Positions 1 through 8,936 of a DNA stretch of 64,000 bases are shown here, one piece after another (the stretch's first letter is position 1; the number at the start of each line of letters is the position of its first letter). Location of the stretch: contig MVRN01000123.1 in NCBI GenBank assembly GCA_002067965.1, positions 1-64,000 on the forward strand, in the 5' to 3' direction. The translations under genes were made by a program, and so were the position numbers. The stretch is from Pelotomaculum sp. PtaU1.Bin035. Lineage in GTDB: Bacteria; Bacillota; Desulfotomaculia; Desulfotomaculales; Pelotomaculaceae. The notes beneath the pieces were generated by a model. The model did no database searches, was not told where the DNA came from, and saw only the letters and a program-made list of their open reading frames with translations.

Positions 1-132
1 GGCATGATGCCTCACCCGGAGCGGTACGTGGAAAAAACCCAACACCCGAACTGGCGCAGGATGCCGGAAAACACCATACCGCATGGTTTGGCCATATTTA
101 ACAACGCTGTGGATTACGCGCGGCGGATGTAA
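1..132 (+). CDS. purQ: Phosphoribosylformylglycinamidine synthase subunit PurQ, C-terminal end (partial)
   Basis: The window opens inside an open frame whose first residues are GMMPHPER, the block around the catalytic His and Glu of class I glutamine amidotransferases. It ends 43 codons later, at TAA, with a GLAIFNNAVDYARRM tail. The MMPHPE block plus a short 'GLAIF.NAV' tail is typical of PurQ-type amidotransferases of purine synthesis, which pass ammonia to PurL. Only the C-terminus is visible, so another stand-alone class I amidotransferase is possible. A hairpin with a T-run follows directly, so this is the last gene of its operon. Confidence 0.6.
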   Translation, partial: GMMPHPERYVEKTQHPNWRRMPENTIPHGLAIFNNAVDYARRM

Positions 133-140
133 AAGAAGAA

Positions 141-178
141 ACCCGGCACGGCATAACGCGCCGGGTATTTTTTCTTAT
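141..178 (+). terminator. Rho-independent terminator after purQ
   Basis: ACCCGGC at 141-147 pairs with GCCGGGT at 160-166, followed by TATTTTTTCTT. It lies 8 bases after the purQ-like stop codon. Confidence 0.8.
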
Positions 179-220
179 TACCCACGGCCCGGCGGAAGAA
201 TTATGTGCTTGGGCACAGCC

Positions 221-1582
221 TTACCGCCTGTCAATCGGGATATATTCACGCCGTTTCGAAACGCTTTTGTACGCCGGCCTGATGATTTTTCCGGAATTAA
301 CGATCTCTTCAATACGGTGCGCGCTCCAGCCTGCTATTCTGGAAATTGCAAATATTGGAGTGAACAATTCAATCGGAATGTCCAGCATTCTGTAAACAAA
401 ACCCGAATAAAAATCAACATTTGCACTTACACCTTTGTACATTTTACGGTTTCTTTCAATTACTTCAGGAGCCAGCTTCTCAACCTTTAAATAGAGATTA
501 TATTCGTCCTCCAAACCTTTCTCCTTTGCAAGCCGGGCAACATGTTCCTTGAAAATAACAGTCCTCGGGTCAGATATTGAATAAACAGCATGGCCCATGC
601 CATAGATCAGACCCGCGCAATCAAAGGCTTCCTTATTAACCAACTTAACAAGATAGCCTTCAATTTCCTCATCATCGTTCAAATCCTTTATGTTTTGCCT
701 CATATCTTCAAACATCTTACAAACCTTAATGTTAGCGCCTCCATGCCTGGGCCCCTTAAGCGATCCTAACGCCGCGGCAATTGCGGAATATGTGTCTGAC
801 CCGGTTGATGTCACAACATGGGTTACAAATGATGAATTGTTACCCCCACCATGCTCGGCATGAATCACAAGCGCAAGATCGAGCAGCATTGCCTCGAGTT
901 TTGTAAATTTGCTGTCCGGCCTAAGCATGTGCAGGATATTTTCCGCAGCGCTAAAATCCGGCATCGGGCCATGAAGATACAAGCTATTGTTTCCGTGGTA
1001 ATGAGTGAAAGCCTGATAGCCATAAACCGCAAGCAACGGGAAACAGGCAATCAGCCTGATACATTGTTTTAATACATTGTTTACCGAAGTATCATCGGCA
1101 TTATCATCAAAACTATATAGCGCCAGCACGCTCCTTGCCAAAGCGTTCATCACATCCCTGCTCGGCGCTTTCAAAATCAAGGAACGGGCAAAATCATCGG
1201 GCAGATTTCGATATTCCGAAAGCAGCTTTTCAAAACCCGTTAGTGTCTCCCTATCAGGAAGCTCTCCAAAAAGCAACAGATAACACGTTTCTTCAAAGCC
1301 ATAGCGGCCATCGCTGAGAAAACCTTCTACGATATCGCTTATATCAATGCCCCTGTACATTAATCTGCCTGGAACAGGAATAGTCTCATTTTCGTCAATA
1401 ATATAGGCATGCACTTCACCGATCTCCGTCAGGCCGACAAGCACACCCTTACCGTCTTGATCACGGAGTCCGCGTTTAACGTTGTATTTACTGAATAATC
1501 CGGGGTTAATCAAGTTGTTCTTCTCAGCTATTTCACTTAATTGACTAAGAAATTTCCCATTAAACTCTTCCGGGTCTTTCAT
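221..1582 (-). CDS. gltA: Citrate synthase
   Basis: Condenses acetyl-CoA and oxaloacetate to citrate in the cytoplasm. About 453 residues, longer than the usual 370-430 because of an N-terminal extension. The three catalytic residues are visible: His in HAEHGGG, His in GMGHAVY and Asp in NVDFYSG. The reading frame opens TTG-ATG-TTA-ATG. A GAGGAG site sits 9 bases before the second ATG, which is therefore chosen (start at 1582). The gene is convergent with the purQ end and stands alone. The family also contains 2-methylcitrate synthases, and specificity cannot be read from sequence alone. Confidence 0.93.
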   Translation of the reverse strand: MKDPEEFNGKFLSQLSEIAEKNNLINPGLFSKYNVKRGLRDQDGKGVLVGLTEIGEVHAYIIDENETIPVPGRLMYRGIDISDIVEGFLSDGRYGFEETCYLLLFGELPDRETLTGFEKLLSEYRNLPDDFARSLILKAPSRDVMNALARSVLALYSFDDNADDTSVNNVLKQCIRLIACFPLLAVYGYQAFTHYHGNNSLYLHGPMPDFSAAENILHMLRPDSKFTKLEAMLLDLALVIHAEHGGGNNSSFVTHVVTSTGSDTYSAIAAALGSLKGPRHGGANIKVCKMFEDMRQNIKDLNDDEEIEGYLVKLVNKEAFDCAGLIYGMGHAVYSISDPRTVIFKEHVARLAKEKGLEDEYNLYLKVEKLAPEVIERNRKMYKGVSANVDFYSGFVYRMLDIPIELFTPIFAISRIAGWSAHRIEEIVNSGKIIRPAYKSVSKRREYIPIDRR

Positions 1583-1829
1583 TAACATCAACTCCTCATC
1601 CGAAATATTAAGCAGCCGGACTATTACATTCAGGCGACCAGTTAATTCATTCTTAAATCTTGATATAATTGATTATACATAATTGTGAAATGAACCACAA
1701 TGTTATTGATAATATAATACATAATACTTTCCGGCGAATGGATTTCATTTTTTATTGACAAACAGCATATTTCAGCCGGTCAAAAGGGAAAATAGAAAAT
1801 GACAAAAATAAAATGGAGGAAAATGCTCC

Positions 1830-2495
1830 TTGAACAAATTCCGTTTGTTGAATATAGCAGTTTTCCTGGCTGTTTTTTTCGCAGGAGCGGGCATAAAGGC
1901 AACTTTGGCGGCAACCCCGGCACCGGAAAAAATCAGCATAATTATTGATATGGACAGGCTAACCCTGACCATTTTCAACGGCGGAGAGCCTTTTCGCCAG
2001 TTTCCGGTAGCTATGGGAAAATATGAATCACCAACCCCGGTCGGCAACTGGAAAATCGCCTCTCAGGATACAAACCCGCCTGATGTCATGGGTACGCGTT
2101 GGCTGGGGCTCAATATACCTTACGGACAATACGGCATCCACGGCACCAACGCACCCCACAGTATCGGCAGCTTTGCCAGCCACGGCTGTATCAGGATGCA
2201 TAATGCTCACGTTGAGGAGATTTTCCCCATGGTCACGCAGGGGACACCGGTGACCATTATCGGGACACCTTTCGGCGCGCCCGGTACTCCCCCTGCCGTC
2301 TTGAAATATGGAGATAGGGGGCCAGACGTTTTAGAAGTGCAGCGATCCCTGAAGAGGCTTGGCTATCTCAAATGGACGCCTGATGGGTTCTGGGGACAGG
2401 GTACTGAAAAAGCGGTTAAAAAATTCCGGGAAGATAACGGGCTTGCAGGGCAAAACATTGTGGACGGCAAAGTTTATACACTGCTCGGATTTTAG
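1830..2495 (+). CDS. L,D-transpeptidase (YkuD) with C-terminal peptidoglycan-binding domain
   Basis: A secreted cell-wall cross-linking enzyme. The TTG start at 1830 is set by GGAGG ten bases upstream. Residues 1-28 form a signal peptide ending in an Ala-rich segment. The YkuD domain follows (about 35-145), with the catalytic block HGTNAPHSIG..ASHGCIRM that holds the active His and Cys. Residues 158-221 form a PG_binding_1 repeat (GDRGPDVLEVQRSLKRLGY). These enzymes make 3-3 cross-links or attach proteins to peptidoglycan; in spore formers they also act in spore-coat or cortex maturation. The gene is monocistronic. Confidence 0.9.
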   Translation: MNKFRLLNIAVFLAVFFAGAGIKATLAATPAPEKISIIIDMDRLTLTIFNGGEPFRQFPVAMGKYESPTPVGNWKIASQDTNPPDVMGTRWLGLNIPYGQYGIHGTNAPHSIGSFASHGCIRMHNAHVEEIFPMVTQGTPVTIIGTPFGAPGTPPAVLKYGDRGPDVLEVQRSLKRLGYLKWTPDGFWGQGTEKAVKKFREDNGLAGQNIVDGKVYTLLGF

Positions 2496-2530
2496 CGCCC
2501 CGGACGGCCTTATCAAAGATGCTATTCAGG

Positions 2531-3379
2531 TCATTCACAAGCTTCACCCCAAACGCGCAACTTGACTCTTTCATCAATCAGCCCGCTCTTGTAAGCATAG
2601 TCATAAAAAGTAAGCAGCGCCTTCCTGTATTCTCCGGTAAATTCATGGCATATCGTGTTAAAAAAATCCTTAATCACAGGCAATGGCAGGCCGGTTCGCT
2701 GCCGGGCCTTGGCTACCATGGCGGGAACCTGGCCGCACCCGATTTCCTTGGCTTTCAACAGGGTGTCGCTAAGAATATCGACCTTTTCCACGTTGGCGTT
2801 GGCGTAAGCTTTGCGCACGACCCATACCGCATAAACCATTTTAACCCCGGTAAACTGCTTCCATGCCTCGCCTAAGTCTGTCACATGGCAAGGCATGTTC
2901 CCTTCTTTTACAAACTGGTGGGCCTGCATGGCTTTGTCCCCGATTAAAAGCGCCCCGTCCGCCCTGTTCATCATGCTCTTGAGGTCGGCAACAGTAGTTT
3001 CGAATTCCACATCAACATGGTAATAGTGGTCAAAAAGCACTTTCAAGAGGGCGGCCCCGGTGGCGGAAGACCCGGTCAGGCACACTTTTTTCCCCTCCAG
3101 TTCAGTAACCGGCACCTTGCTGAAAAGCAGGATGCTTTCCGCCCGGCCGTCGGCGCTGATGGAAAGTCCGGGCAGGATGATGCACTTATCCACATTCCTG
3201 GCGTACTCAATTGAAGACAGAGGCGTGGCATCCAAATGACCGCTCAAAAAAAGGTGGTTCAAGTTGGCGGGCCGCCCCTTTATTAATTCAGCTTCCAGTG
3301 GTAGAAGCCCCTCTTCCAGGGCATGGTAAACGGGGAGGCAATTAATATAATCAACCTGCCCGAGGCGTATTCCGGACAC
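2531..3379 (-). CDS. mqnA: Chorismate dehydratase MqnA (futalosine menaquinone pathway)
   Basis: Dehydrates chorismate to 3-[(1-carboxyvinyl)oxy]benzoate, the first step of the futalosine route to menaquinone. 282 residues of the periplasmic-binding-like MqnA/MqnD fold. The N-terminus RLGQVDYINCLPVYHAL, the ATPLSSIEYA block and the GLSISADGRAESILLFS stretch are typical of MqnA. The gene converges with the L,D-transpeptidase and leaves only 35 bases between stop codons. No other mqn genes are in the window. It implies a quinone-using anaerobe. Confidence 0.9.
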   Translation of the reverse strand: MSGIRLGQVDYINCLPVYHALEEGLLPLEAELIKGRPANLNHLFLSGHLDATPLSSIEYARNVDKCIILPGLSISADGRAESILLFSKVPVTELEGKKVCLTGSSATGAALLKVLFDHYYHVDVEFETTVADLKSMMNRADGALLIGDKAMQAHQFVKEGNMPCHVTDLGEAWKQFTGVKMVYAVWVVRKAYANANVEKVDILSDTLLKAKEIGCGQVPAMVAKARQRTGLPLPVIKDFFNTICHEFTGEYRKALLTFYDYAYKSGLIDERVKLRVWGEACE

Positions 3380-4006
3380 TAGAAACCCTCCTCAACAACG
3401 TTATACAATGTATCACGCTCTACCGGCGCACGCCCCGCCGCTTTCATCATCTACACTATCTCAGCTTTTGACATAAACCGGCCGGTTGCCGCGTCTGCGT
3501 CATGGGCGGTTTTTTAAGTTATCCAGCATCAGCCTGGCCACAGCCAGGGCTTTTAAAATCACCGAAGCCATCGGAGCCGGAAAGCGCCAGCGGCTCCAAG
3601 CCGGTATTTTTAATAATCATATAATAATCCAGTTTTAAATCCGGGTTCAGCCAGCCGGCAATATGGATTTCATAAATCCTTTCCCGCAAACTGTATTATG
3701 ATTTATATGCCGGTTTACGGTGAAATAGGCCTTAACTCCGTTTCTCCTCTGCCGGACCAAATCGGCCTGTTCACCGCCAAGAAAAAGCTCCATCCCGGAA
3801 TATCCCGCCGAAAGGCAAAGCGAAAACGGTATGCTCAGATTGGCGTCCGCAAGTTTTTTAACTTTTCACTCAATTGCATTTGCGCCCCGGCTAAACAAAT
3901 ATTATCCCAAAGCGAATCATCCCGGTGATGCCCGCTTCATGCAAAATGGAATGGGATTAATGGTATATATTCGGTGTAACCTCACGATTTCCTTCCTAAA
4001 AATCAA
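3380..4006. other. Long intergenic stretch with a possible decayed small ORF
   Basis: No convincing gene is seen in these roughly 600 bases. On the minus strand, 3519-3689 is an open frame of 56 codons from a TTG, reading IYEIHIAGWLNPDLKLDYY and continuing SGSDGFGDF. The composition looks protein-like, but there is no ribosome binding site and no family is recognised. It may be the remnant of a lost gene. Confidence 0.3.
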
Positions 4007-4038
4007 CAGGCCCTGCAATATTCTTATTGCAAGGCCTG
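3993..4038 (-). terminator. Terminator downstream of speD
   Basis: CAGGCC at 4007-4012 pairs with GGCCTG at 4033-4038. A further inner pairing of TGCAATA with TATTGCA lies around a short loop. Read on the minus strand, the hairpin is followed by TTGATTTTTAGG. Confidence 0.7.
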
Positions 4039-4076
4039 CTAATTTTTACTTCTCTGGGTACTAATAAATATCCCTC

Positions 4077-4457
4077 CTATAGATTTACGGCTTCCTTCAG
4101 GTAATTTTCCGGAATGATACCCCGCTTCAGTTCCTTTGCTTTCATGTGTTTTGCACTAAAACGGTCGGTAAGGTAGTTGCACGCGTCCCAGGGATTTACT
4201 TTTTCACCGCAGGTGAATACGTCTACTGCCGCGTAACCCAGTTCCGGCCAGGTATGGATAGCCAGGTGCGATTCTGAAATAACCACCACACCGCTTACCC
4301 CTTGAGGACTGAATTTATGGAATACACATTCTCTTACTTCGGCGCCGGCTTCCAAAGCCGCGTTCACCAATATTTCTTCAACCTTGTCGATATCATTGAG
4401 AATGTTAAAATCGCATCCACAAATTTCAGCCAATACGTGGCGGCCCAATTGTTTCAT
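4077..4457 (-). CDS. speD: S-adenosylmethionine decarboxylase proenzyme SpeD
   Basis: Makes decarboxylated SAM, the aminopropyl donor for spermidine. 126 residues, the normal size for the short prokaryotic class. The proenzyme cleaves itself before the Ser in [12 protein letters not shown] to form the pyruvoyl cofactor. The HTWPE block and the FTCG cysteine are present. The start is placed at ATG 4457 after an AAAGGGGGC site. Monocistronic with its own terminator; no speE is nearby. Confidence 0.93.
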   Translation of the reverse strand: MKQLGRHVLAEICGCDFNILNDIDKVEEILVNAALEAGAEVRECVFHKFSPQGVSGVVVISESHLAIHTWPELGYAAVDVFTCGEKVNPWDACNYLTDRFSAKHMKAKELKRGIIPENYLKEAVNL

Positions 4458-4901
4458 TTATCTGCCCCCTTTATAGACAATATTATTGGAATTAACACCC
4501 CTCCCTACTAAAATTTAAGGATTGGCTAATTCCAACCAAACTCAATTTTAGCATATTATCTTATCTTGTCAAACAAAATTTTGAGTTTAACAGCCATAAT
4601 TCCCTATAAGTGTCCACCATCAAATCATTAAGGCAATTACAGCCGATTTTAAGATAACATCTCCCGGGTTAAGGTCACTTATAATATACGGACCAAGCGG
4701 TAGAAAGGTGTCAAACGATCCGGCCCGCGTCCACTGTCCGCCCTTGCGTAACATCGTTGCCAATTGGCGGATATGACGTCCCGGCTTTATTGGCCTGAAG
4801 GTCCCCCCCTCCATTTATGGCACTTCTTTTATAACATATTTTTCGCGGGAGGAAGGCGGACAGGGGACGGTCCTTCTTCAGCCGTCCCCTTGTCCTGGCC
4901 A
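4458..4901. other. Intergenic region between speD and ferredoxin
   Basis: About 440 bases with no supported gene. It contains the divergent promoter region of speD (AT-rich, 4500-4570) and the ferredoxin terminator near its right end. Several short frames between 4620 and 4815 have no ribosome binding site or recognisable protein. Confidence 0.6.
4862..4890 (-). terminator. Hairpin downstream of the ferredoxin gene
   Basis: AGGGGACGG (4862-4870) pairs perfectly with CCGTCCCCT (4882-4890). It lies 11 bases beyond the ferredoxin stop codon. There is no clear T-run, so it may be only a 3'-end stabiliser. Confidence 0.5.
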
Positions 4902-5096
4902 TTAAATATCGGTGATTGCTTCGGTAGGACAGTTTTCCGCAGCTTCGTGCGCTTGTTCCTCCAAGTCGGCGGGTATATGATCAACTGCACTGCTGGCTTT
5001 ATTTTCCTCATTCCATTGAAAAACATCCGGACAGATATCTATACACGTCCCGCAACTGATACATAAATCCTGATCTACATCCACACGCAAACGCAA
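4902..5096 (-). CDS. Small [4Fe-4S] ferredoxin
   Basis: A 64-residue electron carrier. One cluster motif, CISCGTCIDIC, supplies three cysteines, and a distant CP (ENCPTEAI) supplies the fourth. This is the single-cluster ferredoxin type found in clostridia and sulfate reducers. It is preceded by an AT-rich promoter region shared with the divergent sensor-kinase gene. The redox partner cannot be inferred from the neighbours. Confidence 0.92.
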   Translation of the reverse strand: MRLRVDVDQDLCISCGTCIDICPDVFQWNEENKASSAVDHIPADLEEQAHEAAENCPTEAITDI

Positions 5097-5245
5097 ACAC
5101 CCCCTTTTATTTTAAAAACACTTATAGTTTGGCGCCGTATTCATAAATTATGTAAAAATATCATTTTTCATTATTTTTCATCAACTGGAAGGAAAACGGG
5201 AAGTGAAAAAGAACATTTATTAAAAAGGGCTCAGAGGTGATCCTG

Positions 5246-6385
5246 GTGTTTGACATAAACGCCCTTGACCGTATTATTAAAGAAACGATAGAAACCATCG
5301 AACAAAGTAAAATTCAGATTTACGACATAGCAGAGAATTCATCGCTGGAGATGAACAGGGTAAAGCAAGAGCTGGCAGAAGTTAAGAGTGAGGTAGCCGG
5401 CATAATTAAGCAGGTGGACCGGTTAACTGTTTCGGAAAAAAAGGCCCGGCTCAGGTTGATAGAAGTCAGTAAAGATTTTCATAGATACACCGAAAAAGAT
5501 ATTAAAGACGCCTATGATAATGCATATACCCTGCAGGTGGAATTAATTACACTGCAAGAAAGAGAAAAACTTTTACGGTACAGGAGAGACCACCTGGAAA
5601 CAAGCCTGCGCAGGCTCCAAGCTACCGTTCAACGAGCCGAAAAGCTAATCTCCCAGGTTGGCGTAGTCCTGAACTACTTAGCCGGGGGATTGCAGGACCT
5701 TAGCTCGAAAATCGACGAGTTTCACGAGGCTCAAAAGATGGCATTAAGCATCATTACAGCTCAAGAAGATGAGCGCAAGCGGGTAGCCCGGGAAATTCAC
5801 GACGGCCCGGCACAGTCCATGGCAAATATTGTGATGAGGGCGGATTATTGCCAGAAGTTGCTGGATTTGCATCCCGAAAAGGTGCGGGAAGAACTGGTCG
5901 CGTTGCAGGACCTGGTCCGGTTGAGTTTAACGGACATACGCAAGATCATTTTTGACCTGAGACCAATGGTGCTGGACGACCTCGGTCTGGCCCCCGCTGT
6001 AAAAAGGTATCTCACCGATTATAAAGACCAGTACGGCTTCCAGATTGAGTTCTTTTTCATCGGGCGGCAGCGGCGGCTGGATACTACAACCGAAGTTGCT
6101 ATTTTCAGAATCATCCAGGAGGCGGTTAATAATATCAAAAAGCACGCCAAGGCTAAAAACGCGGTAGTTAAAATGGAACTGCTCCCCCAAAAGATGACTG
6201 TATATATAAAAGACGACGGCATCGGATTTGACCTGGATAAAATCATGGCAGACAAGGCCCGCGACGGTTACGGCCTAATAGGGATACGTGAAAGAGTTCA
6301 GCTTCTAAAAGGAGAATTAAATGTTGTTACCGTTCCCGGCAGGGGCACATCAATATGTATTTCGGTTCCCGTAGAAAATTATTGA
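5246..6385 (+). CDS. DegS-like sensor histidine kinase
   Basis: Cytoplasmic two-component kinase. Residues 1-150 are a long coiled-coil DegS-type sensor region with no membrane segment. The HisKA_3 phosphoacceptor segment has the block ERKRVAREIHDGPAQ, with His as the phosphosite. A HATPase domain follows (EAVNNIKKHAKA N-box, DDGIGFD G1 box, GYGLIGIRERV). A near-perfect ribosome site (AGAGGTGATC) overlaps an earlier GTG, so the GTG at 5246 is taken as the start. The cognate regulator follows 32 bases later. Its place just ahead of the pilus cluster suggests, but does not prove, control of pili or surface behaviour. Confidence 0.9.
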   Translation: MFDINALDRIIKETIETIEQSKIQIYDIAENSSLEMNRVKQELAEVKSEVAGIIKQVDRLTVSEKKARLRLIEVSKDFHRYTEKDIKDAYDNAYTLQVELITLQEREKLLRYRRDHLETSLRRLQATVQRAEKLISQVGVVLNYLAGGLQDLSSKIDEFHEAQKMALSIITAQEDERKRVAREIHDGPAQSMANIVMRADYCQKLLDLHPEKVREELVALQDLVRLSLTDIRKIIFDLRPMVLDDLGLAPAVKRYLTDYKDQYGFQIEFFFIGRQRRLDTTTEVAIFRIIQEAVNNIKKHAKAKNAVVKMELLPQKMTVYIKDDGIGFDLDKIMADKARDGYGLIGIRERVQLLKGELNVVTVPGRGTSICISVPVENY

Positions 6386-6417
6386 CAAAAAGCACCGCAA
6401 ACGGAGGAAAACGGAAT

Positions 6418-7071
6418 TTGAAAAAAGTAAAGGTATTAATTGCGGATGACCATACGCTCATCCGTGAGGGACTCTATAAAATCTTATCCACGGAAGAAGC
6501 AATCGAGGTCGTGGGAGAAGCTGAAAACGGTCAACAGGCCGTCGAGCTGGCTTTTAAAATAAAGCCCGATATTATCCTCATGGATATCACTATGCCCGGG
6601 ACCAACGGGATCGAAGCCACCAGGATAATAAAAAACGAGTGCCCAGGAATTGGTATTATTGTGCTGACAATCCACGATCAGGAAGAATACCTTTTCGAAT
6701 TAATTAAGGCCGGCGCTTCAGGTTATGTCCTTAAAGACATCCGTTCAGATCTATTAATTCAAACCATCCTGGGAGTTGCCAGGGGCGAATCCTTTATGCC
6801 CCCTTCCATGACGACCAAAATATTCGCCGAGTTCAGTCGCCTGTCTTCCCGTTCCGCCCGGGAGACCCTTCCTCAAGGTCTGACCAGGCGTGAAATTGAT
6901 GTACTTCGCCTGGTGGCGCACGGGGAGAGCAACCGAACTATTGCCAATAAACTCTATATCAGTGAAAAAACAGTAAAGAACCACCTGACTAACATATTCC
7001 AAAAGCTTGGCGTAATCGACCGGACCCAGGCCGCCTTACTCGCCGTAAAAAATAAGATTGTGGATCTTTAA
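6418..7071 (+). CDS. NarL/FixJ-family response regulator (DegU-like)
   Basis: 217 residues. The N-terminal receiver domain has the phosphoacceptor Asp in KPDIILMDITMPG and a conserved Lys in GYVLKD. The C-terminal LuxR-type HTH has LTRREIDVLRLVA and SEKTVKNHLTNIFQKL. The start is the TTG at 6418, nine bases after GGAGG; longer upstream frames run through the kinase 3' end. It is the evident partner of the preceding DegS-like kinase and the nearest transcription factor to the Tad cluster. Confidence 0.92.
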   Translation: MKKVKVLIADDHTLIREGLYKILSTEEAIEVVGEAENGQQAVELAFKIKPDIILMDITMPGTNGIEATRIIKNECPGIGIIVLTIHDQEEYLFELIKAGASGYVLKDIRSDLLIQTILGVARGESFMPPSMTTKIFAEFSRLSSRSARETLPQGLTRREIDVLRLVAHGESNRTIANKLYISEKTVKNHLTNIFQKLGVIDRTQAALLAVKNKIVDL

Positions 7072-7520
7072 TGACGCCATTATCCATCCGGCTTTGTGAA
7101 TCATATCCACCCGTAAAACGGGTGATTTGCTCCGGCCCCACAAGGGCCGTTGCTGGTCATATCTTAAGACTTATTAAAAATTTCGCCAACCGCATAATTA
7201 TCACAAACCACCCCTAAAGGGGTTATTTTTTCTTGTTTTTCCAGCCAAATTGCCTATTGCCATATTTATACTTATTTTTGTGCTTACTTTAACCACTAAA
7301 GCGACTTATTACATATCCCTTTTTTGTTTTCACAATGTGCATGACAGATCCTGTCGATGGCGCCACTACTGTGACAGATAGTGGATTATAGGACAAGTCC
7401 CGGATATTACCCGGACTACTGTCGGTACATAAATTAAGACTGCTGAATCATGCCTCTCTTTGTAATGAGTGGTAGTATTACGGTAACACATAGCAGATTG
7501 AAAGGCGGCTGAAGTAAAAA
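7072..7520. other. Leader/intergenic region ahead of the Tad pilin genes, with several hairpins
   Basis: About 450 bases without a gene. Visible structure: CCCGT/ACGGG around AAA near 7111-7123, CGGCCC/GGGCCG around CACAA near 7133-7150, and CCACTA/TAGTGG near 7364-7384. A short CCCC-TAAA-GGGG hairpin followed by TTATTTTTTCTTG at 7211-7235 is probably the terminator of the two-component operon. The rest must hold the promoter and leader of the pilin genes. I do not recognise a known riboswitch class here. Confidence 0.5.
7208..7235 (+). terminator. Probable terminator of the sensor/regulator operon
   Basis: CCCC (7211-7214) and GGGG (7219-7222) form a short stem around TAAA, followed by a T-rich run. 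The stem is short, so confidence is moderate. Confidence 0.5.
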
Positions 7521-7691
7521 ATGCTAAATCTGGCAAAAAGGCTTTTTCAGGAAGAAGGCGGCCAGGGCATGGCAGAGTACGGGTTAATTTTGGCATTGGT
7601 GGCGCTGGGGCTGGTCCTGGCGCTGGGGTCAATGAGAGAAGGAATCTCAAATGCCTACCAGAGCACTGCAGACGGTTTAATTAGTCCTTAA
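7521..7691 (+). CDS. Flp/Fap-type major pilin (first copy)
   Basis: A 56-residue prepilin of the Tad (tight adherence) pilus. The leader MLNLAKRLFQEEGG is followed by QGMAEYGLILALV. Cleavage by the prepilin peptidase is expected after Gly14, leaving Glu at +5 and Tyr at +6 of the mature pilin, as in the Flp family. One hydrophobic helix follows. Ribosome site AAAGGCGG lies upstream. A second, related pilin gene follows after 51 bases, so the pair probably arose by duplication. Confidence 0.88.
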   Translation: MLNLAKRLFQEEGGQGMAEYGLILALVALGLVLALGSMREGISNAYQSTADGLISP

Positions 7692-7742
7692 GCAGTTTTG
7701 ACTTCAACAAAATAAAAAATAATAACAAAGAAAGGTGGACTC

Positions 7743-7919
7743 ATGATGCTGAATTTGGCAAAGCGGCTGTTGAGAGACGAATCTGGTCAGGGCATGGCGG
7801 AATACGGGTTAATCCTAGCCTTAGTGGCAGTAGCTCTTATCGGTGGCCTCACGGCATTAAAAAACGGACTTGCGGGCACATTTAGCACTGTTACGACTGC
7901 AGTCACCCCCGCCCCGTAA
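7743..7919 (+). CDS. Flp/Fap-type pilin (second copy)
   Basis: A 58-residue prepilin starting MMLNLAKRLLRDESG, followed by QGMAEYGLILALV as in the first copy, with the same processing site and Glu +5. The C-terminal part (LTALKNGLAGTFSTV) differs from copy one. AAAGGTGG precedes the start; ATG 7743 or 7746 could be used. The two pilins may form mixed fibres or be major and minor forms; the sequence does not decide. Confidence 0.88.
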   Translation: MMLNLAKRLLRDESGQGMAEYGLILALVAVALIGGLTALKNGLAGTFSTVTTAVTPAP

Positions 7920-8015
7920 CTTATTTAAAGATTTACACTAGATTTAAGCATCTCCCGACCCGGACCCTGCTCATAGTACCTTGAGTGGGGTCCGCCTTTA
8001 AAGAGGTTAACTTTT

Positions 8016-8519
8016 ATGTTTACAGACCTAATACTTCTAATTGTCACTGTTATTTGTATCTTAACCGATCTTGCCAACCGGAGAATTTATAACATAGTGC
8101 TGCTTCCGGCAGTGACCCTGGCCATTGGGTATCATCTATACGCCGGTGGCCTGCCTGAAGTTTTTTTCAGCCTGGAAGGTTTAATTCTTGGAATAGTATT
8201 ACTTCTCATCCCCTACTTGATGGGTGGTATCGGCGCCGGTGATGTAAAATTCCTGGCCACTATCGGGGTGTTGAAAGGTCCTTCCTTTATTTTTACCACC
8301 TTCCTGGCAGGGGCTATAGCAGGTGGAATCCTGGCAGTTTATTATCTTGTTAGAAACAAAAAACTACTTTTTACTTTAAAAAAACTTTTTTTCCCCTTCC
8401 TGCATGGATATGGACTTATTCAAAACTACTCAGCAGACTCAGAAGTTGAGCAAAGCAGCACGATCCCCTACGGCGCCGCCATTGCCATCGGCAGTGCTGT
8501 CGCATATTTTGTGAGGTGA
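8016..8519 (+). CDS. tadV: A24 prepilin peptidase (TadV/CpaA)
   Basis: Membrane aspartyl protease that removes the leader from Flp pilins and TadE-like pseudopilins. 167 residues with about five hydrophobic segments. The two active-site aspartates are in TDLANRRIYN near the N-terminus and in the GAGD of GGIGAGDVKFLA. It lacks the N-methylase domain of PilD, as usual for TadV/CpaA. It lies between the pilins and tadE. Confidence 0.9.
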   Translation: MFTDLILLIVTVICILTDLANRRIYNIVLLPAVTLAIGYHLYAGGLPEVFFSLEGLILGIVLLLIPYLMGGIGAGDVKFLATIGVLKGPSFIFTTFLAGAIAGGILAVYYLVRNKKLLFTLKKLFFPFLHGYGLIQNYSADSEVEQSSTIPYGAAIAIGSAVAYFVR

Positions 8520-8523
8520 TTTT

Positions 8524-8925
8524 ATGCGCCTTGTAGGCAAGTTAATAAAGGATAAGCGGGGACAGGCGCTGGTCGAACTGGCGCTGGCACTGCCGCTTTT
8601 GATCTTTATAATAATGGGAACGATGGAGTTCGGCAGGATATTCCACTCTTATTTATTGATAACGAATGCTTCCAGGGAAGGAGCGCGCGCAGGGATTATC
8701 AGCGAAACGGATCCCGAAATTAAAACAACAGTCAAGAATGTCGCGGCAACTTTAGGTTTAACGGACGCTCAAATTACTATTACACCCGATGAAAGCTTCA
8801 GGACAAGGGGTATTCCGTTAACAGTAAAAGTTGATTACACAGTCAGCTTAATAACTCCGGTACTGGATGCTATAGTGCCCGACCCCTTCCCACTGACTGC
8901 CTCAACCACAATGAGGGTGGAATAA
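8524..8925 (+). CDS. tadE: TadE-like pseudopilin
   Basis: 133 residues. The N-terminus DKRGQALVELALALPLL has a prepilin-peptidase site after Gly followed by Glu at +5, then one transmembrane helix and a MEFGRIF segment typical of TadE. It starts 4 bases after tadV. TadE proteins are minor pilins needed for pilus assembly. Confidence 0.9.
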   Translation: MRLVGKLIKDKRGQALVELALALPLLIFIIMGTMEFGRIFHSYLLITNASREGARAGIISETDPEIKTTVKNVAATLGLTDAQITITPDESFRTRGIPLTVKVDYTVSLITPVLDAIVPDPFPLTASTTMRVE

Positions 8926-8936
8926 CGGAGGTCAAA

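Noticed and set aside
83-490. Long plus-strand frame across the purQ end and the citrate synthase 3' end
   Set aside because: Overlaps the citrate synthase coding region and the terminator; no family signal and no ribosome site.
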